From positions 1 to 59,199 of the forward strand of contig NZ_CANRNX010000006.1 of assembly GCF_947632075.1 (NCBI RefSeq): a stretch of DNA of 59,199 nt. Direction: 5' to 3'. A program made the translations under genes and the position numbers. Of the stretch, positions 36,539-43,748 are shown in pieces. The DNA comes from an uncultured Flavobacterium sp. (GTDB lineage: Bacteria > Bacteroidota > Bacteroidia > Flavobacteriales > Flavobacteriaceae). Below the pieces are notes generated by a model. The model saw nothing but the letters and a program-made list of their open reading frames with translations. It did no database searches and was not told where the DNA came from. Numbering within the stretch: position 1 is the stretch's first letter; every line of letters begins with the position of its first letter.

Positions 36539-37504
36539 ATGAGAACTTTTCTTTATTTACTTTTAGTAGTTTGTTTTTCTGTTTATAGCCAAACAGATTC
36601 AACCAAATTAACATTTGTTGCCTATTGGGAAGTTGGGGACAGTTATAATTTTAAAATATCTAAAAGTAAAAAAGAGTGGCGAGATCAAGAATTAATAAAA
36701 AACGATTCAAGTCAATACATTGCTAATTTTAAAGTTTTAGAAGCTACTGCTACTTCATATACCATTCAGTGGTCATATACAGATCAAATAGTTGATACTT
36801 ATCAGAAAAAAGCATTACAATTATTTGATAATAATGAAACTTTATTAGAGCTTTTTAAGAAAATGAATTTTCAAAAAGTTATATATCAAACAGATGAATT
36901 TGGGGAAATTAAATCTATTCTTAATTCAGAAAAAGCATCTAAATCTACTCAATTTATTTTAGCTGAAATGCTGAATAGTTTTAAAAATAGAACCACTGAA
37001 AAAATAGAAGAGCTAAATTATTTATTTGAACCTATATTTAAATTATATTCAAATAGCGAAACTGTTCAAAATTTAATTCTAAAAGAAATAAGTAACCTTC
37101 ATTTTTTATTAGGATATGAAATAGACATACAATCTCCTATTGAATATGAGCAAGAATTTTCTAATATTATTAATGATAAACCTTTATATGCAGATGCAAA
37201 ATTAAGTTTTAAAGAAATTGATTTTGAAAATAATTCATGTATCATAGAGGAAAACATACACTTAAAAGAAGAATCTTTTAAAGAAGCGATTAAAGATTTC
37301 CTTTTAAGTATGAAGCAGGAAACCACTTCAGAACTTATAAATAAATCAATTTTTGATGTTCATGAAAAGAACGAGTATCAATTATATTTTAATCCAGGAA
37401 TACCTTATCAAATCTTAAAAAAGCGAACTTTAAATTTACAAGTTGATAGTTTAGATGTTCTTCAGGAAGAAATTTTTAAATTAGAATTGATTTCTAATCT
37501 TTAA
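36539..37504 (+). CDS. Hypothetical exported protein
   Basis: 321-residue protein with a signal peptide (MRTFLYLLLVVCFSVYSQ). The mature part contains Lys/Glu-rich helices with a central region NLHFLLGYEIDIQSPIEYEQEF. No recognised domain; I see no enzyme motif. It starts 2 bp after uvrB, so it may be cotranscribed with it although no functional link is evident. Confidence 0.65.
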   Translation: MRTFLYLLLVVCFSVYSQTDSTKLTFVAYWEVGDSYNFKISKSKKEWRDQELIKNDSSQYIANFKVLEATATSYTIQWSYTDQIVDTYQKKALQLFDNNETLLELFKKMNFQKVIYQTDEFGEIKSILNSEKASKSTQFILAEMLNSFKNRTTEKIEELNYLFEPIFKLYSNSETVQNLILKEISNLHFLLGYEIDIQSPIEYEQEFSNIINDKPLYADAKLSFKEIDFENNSCIIEENIHLKEESFKEAIKDFLLSMKQETTSELINKSIFDVHEKNEYQLYFNPGIPYQILKKRTLNLQVDSLDVLQEEIFKLELISNL

Positions 37505-37531
37505 AAAAGGTCTTCATCTGAAGACCTTTTT
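37504..37531. terminator. Bidirectional terminator
   Basis: Twelve-bp stem AAAAAGGTCTTC / GAAGACCTTTTT with loop ATCT between convergent genes. Confidence 0.85.
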
Positions 37532-37544
37532 TTGTTAAATATTT

Positions 37545-38387
37545 TTATTTTTTAATAAATTTAATAGTAGACTTTTCGTTATTTTCAGTTTCTATCTGTA
37601 ACAAATAAGTTCCGGTTGTTAAATAAGAGACATCTACAGTATTCGTTTTATTGTCTGTTGTAAATTCTCCAACTTTTCTTCCTAACAAATCAAAAATAGC
37701 TAATCTAGAAATTACATTTTCATATTCAACGTTCAATAAATCTGTTACTGGATTAGGATAAATTTTCAATTGAGTTTTATCTAAATCTATATTAGATGCA
37801 GTTTCATCATTTTCGCTTAAAACAAAATTATCAATTAAAATTTCATAGTCTTCAAAACCTGAATATGTACTTGTCCATTTGAATTTTAAACTACTATTTG
37901 CTAAAATATTAGCAGCAGGAATGGTGTAAGAGATGGTTTCGCAATTAAAAGAAGGTGTATAATTATCGTTTGTAACTTCTCCTAATACAACCCAATCTGT
38001 ACCGTTATTAATAGAATATGAAAGGGTTAATGTACCAAAATTATAATCAACTGGAATTTCATCATAATAATCAAAAATACGTAATTGGTAACTCACTTGT
38101 TTTTCGCCAGCATTTAAATTAGTATAGTTAGGAGATGTAATTAATAAAGGTAATTCATCTGCATCATACAAATTCGTAACAAGCGCATTCATATCACTAC
38201 AACCTTCATAATAATTAAAAACATAAGAATTGTAAAAACCATAAAAATCTTCGCTCTCACTAAACCATCCGTTAGGAATATCATATTCATCAGTAGTTTC
38301 AAAATTTTCAGATGCGATAATAGTTTGTGCTTGAGCACTCATAGATAGTAAAAATGCAGAGATAGCATAAAAAGTAATTTTTTTCAT
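37545..38387 (-). CDS. T9SS type A sorting-domain protein with choice-of-anchor-like domain
   Basis: Secreted protein of 280 residues. Signal peptide 1-20 (LLSMSAQAQ). Residues 25-200 form a beta-sandwich with an early FETTDEYDIPNGW... motif, DNFVLSEND at the end and a pair of Cys residues, the pattern of a choice-of-anchor J/cleaved adhesin region. The type IX C-terminal sorting domain occupies about 206-280: IYPNPVTDLLNVEYEN, LLGRKV and TGTYLLQIETEN...KFIKK. Probably exported to the cell surface or medium by the type IX system. Single gene. Confidence 0.85.
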   Translation of the reverse strand: MKKITFYAISAFLLSMSAQAQTIIASENFETTDEYDIPNGWFSESEDFYGFYNSYVFNYYEGCSDMNALVTNLYDADELPLLITSPNYTNLNAGEKQVSYQLRIFDYYDEIPVDYNFGTLTLSYSINNGTDWVVLGEVTNDNYTPSFNCETISYTIPAANILANSSLKFKWTSTYSGFEDYEILIDNFVLSENDETASNIDLDKTQLKIYPNPVTDLLNVEYENVISRLAIFDLLGRKVGEFTTDNKTNTVDVSYLTTGTYLLQIETENNEKSTIKFIKK

Positions 38388-38613
38388 AAATTATAATTTT
38401 AATGTTAATTATAATAAAAGTATAAATAAATTTTAAATAAAAAAAATAAATATGCTTTTTATTATACATTAAATTGTTATATTGATGATTATTTATACTA
38501 ATTTTTTGCAGAAGTATAAATTATTTTTTATAGCAATGATTTATTCATAACTATGAAATGAGTACATTATTTTAGAAAATGTTTTTATTAATTTTTTAAG
38601 TTTTTAAAAAAAA
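38388..38613. other. AT-rich spacer between T9SS-protein gene and nagB
   Basis: No open frame of interest. The region holds the 5-prime flank of the T9SS-protein gene (minus strand) and ends at the nagB terminator hairpin at 38614. Nothing else visible. Confidence 0.5.
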
Positions 38614-38648
38614 AAATGTCCACATATTTTAATAAATATGGGACATTT
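38614..38648 (-). terminator. Terminator of nagB
   Basis: Eight- plus seven-bp stem interrupted by one bulged A (AAATGTCC / GGACATTT and CATATTT / AAATATG), loop TAAT. On the minus strand a run of T follows. Confidence 0.8.
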
Positions 38649-38667
38649 ATGTTTATTCGTAGTTTTA

Positions 38668-39447
38668 TTATACTAAAACTGTTTCATTTAATACACTAGC
38701 AGCTTCTTTATCTAAAATAAAAGTAACATTTGGGTGATTTTGTAAATAACTTCCAGGTACTTCTTTAGTAATTTCTCCTTCAATTACTTTTTGAATAATT
38801 TCTGCTTTTTTTTCAGAAAAAGCCAATAACATAATTTCTTTAGCTTTAAAAATAGTTTCTACACCCATACTAATAGCTTGTTTTGGTACATTATTTATAC
38901 CTCCAAAATCATTAATTGCATCTTCTCTGGTTATCGGGTTTAAGGTAACTAAACGTGTAATAGAATTTATGCTTGAACCGGGTTCATTAAAACCGATATG
39001 GCCAGTTCTACCAATTCCTAATAATTGAAAATCTAAACCTCCGGCTTGGTCCATTTTAGTTTCGTATGCTTTGCAATAGGAATCAATTTCATTTTGATTT
39101 AAGTTTCCATTTGGGATATGAATATTTTCTCTATTTATATCAATATGATTAAATAATTGGGTATCCATAAAATTAGCATAGCTCAGCGGATGAGAAGGTA
39201 ACATAGGAAAATACTCATCTAAATTAAAAGTAATTACATTTTTAAAACTCAGTCCTTCAGTTTTATGCAAACGAATCAGCTCTTGATAAACCATTATAGG
39301 AGTATTACCTGTAGCTAAGCCCAAAACAGTTTTTTTACTTTTTGAATTATTTTCATTTATTATTTGCGCTATACGCAATGCTACTTGTTTTGAAGCAATT
39401 ATTGATTTATCATAAATGGTAAGATTTTTTTTAGTTAAGTTTTTCAT
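38668..39447 (-). CDS. nagB: Glucosamine-6-phosphate deaminase
   Basis: Converts glucosamine 6-phosphate to fructose 6-phosphate and ammonia; 259 residues. The fold's phosphate loop GLATGNTP (43-50), active-site LDEYF (76-80) and LGIGRTGHIGFNEPGS (143-158) are present. The start ATG lies inside an exact 32-bp tandem duplication (39425-39496). The upstream copy of the start creates an 11-codon leader frame (MKNLTKKNKIK) whose stop TGA overlaps the real ATG (ATGA). This may couple or dampen translation. Its neighbours are degraded genes. Confidence 0.95.
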   Translation of the reverse strand: MKNLTKKNLTIYDKSIIASKQVALRIAQIINENNSKSKKTVLGLATGNTPIMVYQELIRLHKTEGLSFKNVITFNLDEYFPMLPSHPLSYANFMDTQLFNHIDINRENIHIPNGNLNQNEIDSYCKAYETKMDQAGGLDFQLLGIGRTGHIGFNEPGSSINSITRLVTLNPITREDAINDFGGINNVPKQAISMGVETIFKAKEIMLLAFSEKKAEIIQKVIEGEITKEVPGSYLQNHPNVTFILDKEAASVLNETVLV

Positions 39448-39496
39448 TTAATTTTGTTTTTTTTAGTTAAGTTTTTCATTTAATTTTGTTTTTTTT
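39425..39496. repeat. Exact tandem duplication (2 x 32 bp plus partial third T tract) at the nagB start
   Basis: The unit TTTTTTTTAGTTAAGTTT...ATTTTG occurs twice in a row (39425-39456, 39457-39488) and the T run begins again (39489-39497). The period, 32, is not a multiple of three, so the second copy of the start codon is out of frame and forms a leader peptide. Confidence 0.95.
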
Positions 39497-39649
39497 TAAA
39501 TCTTGTAAAGATACTTTTATTCTCATGTCAAAAGAACAAAAATCATTTTTTTTTTTATGTAAATGATCGATTTCATTTTTTATACTTAAATTTTCAAAGT
39601 ATTTAAAAAGTTTCGAGGAAAACTGTGAGGCCTTTTTCACTTGTTTTTA

Positions 39650-39870
39650 AACATTATTTTTAATTATAATTTTACCGTTTATATCAGAGGTTCTATTGAC
39701 GAAGGAAGTAAAATTATTGTCAATATCAAAACACCTAAGGGAAAAATGATGGTTTTTTAAACCTACATTTTTGAATAATGTAGAAAATAAAGAATTGGTT
39801 TGGCAAGGAAAAGTTCTATTAAAGGGTATTTTTGATGGTGTCCATAAATTTGAATTACTTGTTACGGACA
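39650..39870 (+). pseudogene. SRPBCC-family domain remnant
   Basis: Two open stretches joined by a frameshift read as one SRPBCC (polyketide cyclase-like) domain: FTVYIRGSIDEGSKIIVNIK and onward to KMMVF (39671-39757), then after one excess T in a run of six (39758 area), KPTFLNN...ENKELVWQGKVLLK, GIFDGVHKFELL. The order (GSIDEGSKIIV, GKMMVFKPT, NKELVWQG, GIFDGVHKFEL) matches relatives with patterns like MTFKPT...ENKELRWLG...GLFDGEHSFEL. Both ends are missing. No start codon of its own. Inactive. Confidence 0.65.
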
Positions 39871-39880
39871 TATTTTTGAG

Positions 39881-40522
39881 GTGAATGAGGTACAAGATAA
39901 TTTTAAATGTGTTTTATTGTACATGAGTCTTGATTTTATTGAAGAAATGTACAATTCTGAAATGATTTATAAGAAAATGAAATACAGTGTACATCTATAT
40001 AAAAGTCCGTTTATTAAGTTAAATAAACCTGATTACGAAGTGATTACACGAAGGTTATTACTGGTTCAAGAAATGACTAAATTAACCGATCATTTGTATC
40101 CAAAAGAAATGATATTGGAATCTTTACAAATTTATTTTTTGGATTTAGGTAATATTATAGAAAAGAATTTAAGTTTTGAAATTGAGCATGAAAAAAACAA
40201 TGAAGAAATTTATTTTGAAAAGTATTTGAATTTGCTGTTGAGTAGCTTTATGAATGAACAATCGGTTGATTATTATGCAGCCTATTTAAATATCACCCCA
40301 CAATACTTAAATAAAATAACCAAAAAAGCGGTTGGACAAACCGTTTCTAAAATGGTTGAAAGTTTATTATTTGCTGAAGCCCGAAGTATGTTACAAGATC
40401 CTTCGAATAGCATTCAGGAGATTTCTAATGCTCTAAAGTTTTCAGATCAATCTGTCTTTGGTAAGTTTTTTAAACGAAATGCAGGTAAAAGTGCCCATGC
40501 ATATAGGAACACAAAAAAATAA
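39881..40522 (+). pseudogene. AraC-family regulator, N-terminal domain lost
   Basis: The 213-residue open frame (GTG start at 39881; no ATG nearby) ends with a full AraC-type double helix-turn-helix (about 125-213): YYAAYLNITPQYLNKITKKAVGQTVSKMVE...ISNALKFSDQSVFGKFFKRNAGKSAHAYR. It begins mid-domain (NEVQDNFKCVLLYMSLDF) whereas complete relatives have about 60-80 more residues at the N-terminus with a cupin-like sensor. It abuts the SRPBCC remnant, so a deletion seems to have joined the two. It might still be expressed as a short regulator, but start and sensor are doubtful. Confidence 0.6.
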
Positions 40523-40784
40523 AACAAACTTTAAAATTATATTGTCTGTACTATTAGTGATTCTTTTATTAAAAGTGAAATTTTATTTGAATTCACTAAT
40601 TATTTTGAAAAATAGCAAAAAATGAATATTTACAAAAATGGCAGAAATCAGGGATGTGATTCTATTTTAAGTATTTTATATTTGTATCACAATTTAAGGC
40701 TTGCAAAAGTTATGAAATTGTGAAAAAATGCTATGAAAAAGAAAATTTGTTGTTTTCAAATGGAGCTTAACCTACCTCTTAAGC
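40523..40784. other. Degraded AT-rich region after the AraC remnant
   Basis: Holds only short open frames (e.g. 33 codons at 40622-40723) with no similarity I recognise. Probably decayed sequence. Confidence 0.5.
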
Positions 40785-40820
40785 AAAAAAAGGAAGTGTA
40801 GTAATTCACTTCCTTTTTTT
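40785..40820. terminator. Terminator beside the aminotransferase remnant
   Basis: Fourteen-base arms AAAAAAAGGAAGTG / CACTTCCTTTTTTT with an 8-base loop. It lies just after the remnant's stop on the minus strand and could end transcripts from either side. Confidence 0.8.
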
Positions 40821-40830
40821 TATGTTTGAT

Positions 40831-40947
40831 TTATATATGTTTTTTAAAAACCTTTTTTACTATAGTTCTAATTCTTTCGCGGTCTTGATCTGTTAAGTTT
40901 GAACCTGATGGTAAACATAAACCGTTTTCAAAAATGTGGTTTATCAT
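40831..40947 (-). pseudogene. C-terminal stub of a DegT/DnrJ/EryC1-type aminotransferase
   Basis: The 38-codon frame MINHIFENGLCLPSGSNLTD... ends RTIVKKVFKKHI. This is the typical C-terminus of sugar PLP aminotransferases of the DegT/DnrJ/EryC1/StrS family (PglE-like, where NHLFENGLCLPSGS... closes the protein). The catalytic part is gone: upstream there is an in-frame stop. In pgl-like loci this gene follows the acetyltransferase, which sits at 43.3-43.7 kb here, so an event in between has removed most of it. Confidence 0.7.
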
Positions 40948-40984
40948 TTATTCTTTTAAACAAGCATTTGCTTAACGTTTTCGA

Positions 40985-41155
40985 CTATTCGATGCCAAAA
41001 TATTTGTAAAACTCTTTAAATGTGATGGCGTGGTGCTTTTCTTTATTAAAATAGACTCTAATTTTTTGCAAAATTGCATAGCAAGCCTTTTGTTTTTTAC
41101 CTGTTAGTATTTGTACGTCTTTTACGGTTATAAAAATTCTTTCTTTTGGATTCAT
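40985..41155 (-). CDS. Small conserved protein, possibly DNA-binding
   Basis: 56 residues from MNPKERIFITVKDVQ; a frame open from 41197 would add 14 residues. The ITVKDVQILTGKKQKACYAI part followed by helices and FKEFYKYFG looks like a small winged-helix/excisionase-type fold. I recall similar short proteins in flavobacterial genomes that sit beside orphan proteins such as the one at 41.9 kb. Sequence-specific DNA binding is inference only. No partner is certain. Confidence 0.5.
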   Translation of the reverse strand: MNPKERIFITVKDVQILTGKKQKACYAILQKIRVYFNKEKHHAITFKEFYKYFGIE

Positions 41156-41255
41156 TGCCTTAGTTTTAAAATTTACTTTATACTTATAAGGAATCAATAA
41201 CTGTGGTACGAATTTAGATTTCCTTTGGTAGCGCCCTCTCTATTTTATTTTAAAA

Positions 41256-41375
41256 ATGTTTGGTGTGTTACCAGATCGTTTTTGTATGGTGGTTGGGTGG
41301 ACGTTGGGTTGTTATAATGTTGTGGTTTTATCGGGGTTTTATCGAGTAGTTGCCGTTACTACTACGTGTTTTTAA
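41256..41375 (+). CDS. Candidate 39-residue hydrophobic peptide (or structured RNA)
   Basis: Open frame from ATG to TAA beginning MFGVLPDRFCMVVGWT and ending VAVTTTCF; Val/Cys/aromatic rich. The DNA here is unlike the rest of the window (G/T rich) and contains a short hairpin. It could equally be part of a functional RNA. Low confidence as a gene. Confidence 0.25.
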   Translation: MFGVLPDRFCMVVGWTLGCYNVVVLSGFYRVVAVTTTCF

Positions 41376-41773
41376 TTGGTTTGTTGAAGCTTTTTTAATG
41401 CTAGTCGTAGTTTTATTTACTTAATAAGTAGTAATTTTTATTCATGAGGTTTATGATTCAATAATACAGAACTATAAATTAGTGCTGTGCACTTTAACTT
41501 TAAACATTTCATTTTTAGAATATTAAATTACTATTTTAAAATTATAAAAACAAATTCTTTGTATACGCAAGCGTTTTTCTTTTTCTATTTTCATAACTTC
41601 TATAAAAAGAATGCGTACTAAAGTTTAGTCTGTTTTCAATCTTCGTTATATTAAAATTATTTTCTTAGAGCTGAATCGCTTCCTTCGTTTATTTCTTTCT
41701 TTGTTGGTTTTGGATTTCGAATTGTAATACATTCAAGACCAAATTTAAACACATTTTTTTTTGGTAATTTATT

Positions 41774-41800
41774 AGCCTTTTTACTCCACTAAGGCTTTTT
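41774..41800 (+). terminator. Terminator-like hairpin upstream of the orphan gene
   Basis: Six-bp stem AGCCTT / AAGGCT with an 11-base loop and five T residues. It lies more than 130 bp before the start codon of the orphan gene. Confidence 0.5.
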
Positions 41801-41933
41801 ATATTCTTATTTAGTTAATTAGAGTAAAAATTATTCTTTTTTGGTTTTCTATAGTAGCTTGGCTATTGGTATTTTTATTTATTAGATAGCGTTATCTATT
41901 TTTAGGTAATTATTCACATTAAACGAAAATATC

Positions 41934-42680
41934 ATGGCAAAAACACAAGGAATTGTACGTTTAAGAGGTTCCATAGATGGAGTTACGTACACAGAAGGAA
42001 TTTATGGAAGATTAAGTCGGTCTAAATCTTCTTTGACCAAAGCGAAAATGAATGCCAACCCCAAATTTGACACGTTGCGTTTGCTACAAAGTGAATTGGG
42101 AGCCTATTCAAAGTTTGGTGCTTTGCTACGCTCTGGGATTAAGACCGAATTGGCACGCATTAAATCGTATCGTGGGGTACAGCGGTTGAACAAGATTTTA
42201 AACCAATTAAAAAATGAAGATACTGTAAACCGTTTGGGCCAAAGGCAAGTTAGTGAAGGGTTAGTGAGCCCAAAAGGAAAAGCCTTATTAAACGGCTTTG
42301 ATTTTTACGGAAAATCATCAGTTTATTCGTTGCTAACGAAAAACTTTTCTATTGATGAAACTACAGGCGAAACTAGCATACTTAATTTTTTACCTATGTA
42401 TGATTTGATTGCTCCAAGAACTGCTACCCATGTTGCTTTTAAGTTGGTTTTGTTAGGGATTGATGGCAGCGATTTATTAGTACAGAACAGCCGTAGTGCA
42501 GAATTGTATTTTGGATTACATGATGCAGCCTTTGATTTGGTTTTAACACCAGAGAGCCCACCCGATGCGGCAGCCTTTCACTTTTATTTGGTACAAATTG
42601 TTTTTTACAATGAAATTAATGGATTTAAAGAATTGATTGCTTATGACTCAGCCGCTTTAAGCATAATTAAAATTGTTTAA
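41934..42680 (+). CDS. Orphan conserved protein of Bacteroidota islands
   Basis: 248-residue soluble protein starting MAKTQGIVRLRGSIDG; no signal peptide. Residues 1-110 are basic (RLRGSIDGVTYTEGIYGRLSRSKSS, LARIKSYRGVQRLNKIL), the rest acidic and beta-rich. I recall a flavobacterial family of this start pattern (MAK..GIIKLKGTIGGI) but no function is known. The gene has noticeably higher GC than its neighbours. Its plus-strand orientation is opposite to the polysaccharide operon, and a terminator follows. Nucleic-acid binding or a capsid-like role cannot be excluded. Confidence 0.6.
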   Translation: MAKTQGIVRLRGSIDGVTYTEGIYGRLSRSKSSLTKAKMNANPKFDTLRLLQSELGAYSKFGALLRSGIKTELARIKSYRGVQRLNKILNQLKNEDTVNRLGQRQVSEGLVSPKGKALLNGFDFYGKSSVYSLLTKNFSIDETTGETSILNFLPMYDLIAPRTATHVAFKLVLLGIDGSDLLVQNSRSAELYFGLHDAAFDLVLTPESPPDAAAFHFYLVQIVFYNEINGFKELIAYDSAALSIIKIV

Positions 42681-42720
42681 TTATGTATGGCATCCCCCCT
42701 TTTGTTATACCTTTAAAAAG

Positions 42721-42754
42721 AAAAAGCAAAGACTTGATTTTGTCTTTGCTTTTT
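42721..42754 (+). terminator. Terminator of the orphan gene
   Basis: Thirteen-bp stem AAAAAGCAAAGAC / GTCTTTGCTTTTT with loop TTGATTTT, then T tract. Confidence 0.9.
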
Positions 42755-43277
42755 TTTAATGAAATTCAGGAATAAGCATGTAAAACTTAACGGTTTTATA
42801 CTGTGTATGTATATGCAAACAAAAAAACAGCACAAGTTAAGCTAAATTTTTGTAGGCTGATACAAACCTATTTGTTTTATTTTATTATTAAGTGATGATA
42901 GATACCCAGATAATCTATGCACCATTTATAAAACTAGTAAACTTTTATCCCAAACACTCTATCTACTTCAGATAATTAATTTCTATCTTTACATAATTTT
43001 ACTGTTTTTATCTTAAAAACTTAATTAAAGGGTTTACGTGTTTGTAACATGTACTAATTTTAAAATTTATTCTTAAATTTAAACTGAACGTTAAATTAGT
43101 ATTTCTACTTCTCCTTTTTTACTTAAAAAAAGATACCTTTATAAAAAACATGAACTTTTTTATAAATTTAATATTGAAATACTCTTAAATATATTATTAA
43201 AAACTTATTTAACAATAGGTATCGTTTATGATTATACTACCATATTTGAATCAATCGGAAACTAATTATAGCTAATT
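42755..43277. other. Non-coding AT-rich stretch at the operon end
   Basis: About 520 bp with only very short open frames and no recognisable remnant or terminator. The aminotransferase that would follow the acetyltransferase in pgl-type loci is not visible here. Confidence 0.5.
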
Positions 43278-43748
43278 TTAATAAATACTATTTCGAGGCA
43301 CAACAAAATTAGCATTAATAGTTTTACATTCTGTAATTTTTGCTTCTCCACCAATATATGCACCTGGATAAATACTAACATTATTTGCTATTTGCACGTC
43401 ATGATCAATAGTTACATTAGCATTAATAATACAATTTTTTCCAATTACAGCACCTGTTTGAATCACTGCATTTGCTAAAACAACAGTACCTACTCCAATA
43501 ACAACATCGGTTGCTATAACAGCAGTTGGATGAATAATAATACCTAGTTTATGTTGAACCACTGAAGCAATTTCTGCACGTATATCGTTATTCCCAATAG
43601 CTATAATTAACTCAGCATCTGGAAAAATATCATTGCGGTACGGATGTTCGTTATCAAAAATATGAACTACTGTTGCTCCTAGCTTATTAATTGCATCTTT
43701 AATAACTCTTCCATGTCCACCAAAACCATATAAAATATAATTTTTCAT
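43278..43748 (-). CDS. NeuD/PglD-like sugar O/N-acetyltransferase, short
   Basis: 156-residue left-handed beta-helix acyltransferase. N-terminal nucleotide-like part MKNYILYGFGGHGRVIKD, then ELIIAIGNNDIRAEIA. Hexapeptide repeats follow (IHPTAVIATDVVIGVGTVVLANAVIQTGAVIGKNCIINANVTIDHDV...). The catalytic His sits in TIDHDVQI. It lacks the usual closing repeats (GAGAVVIRDVPDNAVVVG...) and ends with VVPRNSIY, so it may be truncated by the neighbouring event or a natural short form. Last gene of the polysaccharide operon. It overlaps the WecA-like gene by one base. Confidence 0.7.
   Translation of the reverse strand: MKNYILYGFGGHGRVIKDAINKLGATVVHIFDNEHPYRNDIFPDAELIIAIGNNDIRAEIASVVQHKLGIIIHPTAVIATDVVIGVGTVVLANAVIQTGAVIGKNCIINANVTIDHDVQIANNVSIYPGAYIGGEAKITECKTINANFVVPRNSIY

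Larger units (their letters stand above)
41198..41933. other. Atypical long spacer before the orphan gene
   Basis: About 735 bp without a normal gene. The first 180 bases are G/T rich and less AT rich than the surroundings, with a hairpin AGTAGT-TGCCGTT-ACTACT near 41346-41364. A terminator-like hairpin (AGCCTT, AAGGCT, then TTTTT) is at 41774-41800 and could end a plus-strand transcript. Two tiny candidate frames lie at 41256-41375 (+) and 41657-41752 (-). Confidence 0.6.

Noticed and set aside
39647..39895. Minus-strand frame across the SRPBCC remnant
   Set aside because: Shadow of the plus-strand remnant; no coherent motif in the minus frame.
41657..41752. 31-codon minus-strand frame (VFKFGLECITIRNPKP...)
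   Set aside because: It has only a GTG start and sits in the spacer. The peptide looks protein-like, but there is not enough evidence to call a gene.
41934..42680. Orphan protein as a transposase
   Set aside because: No DDE, HUH or serine/tyrosine recombinase motif is visible, and no terminal inverted repeats were found around it.
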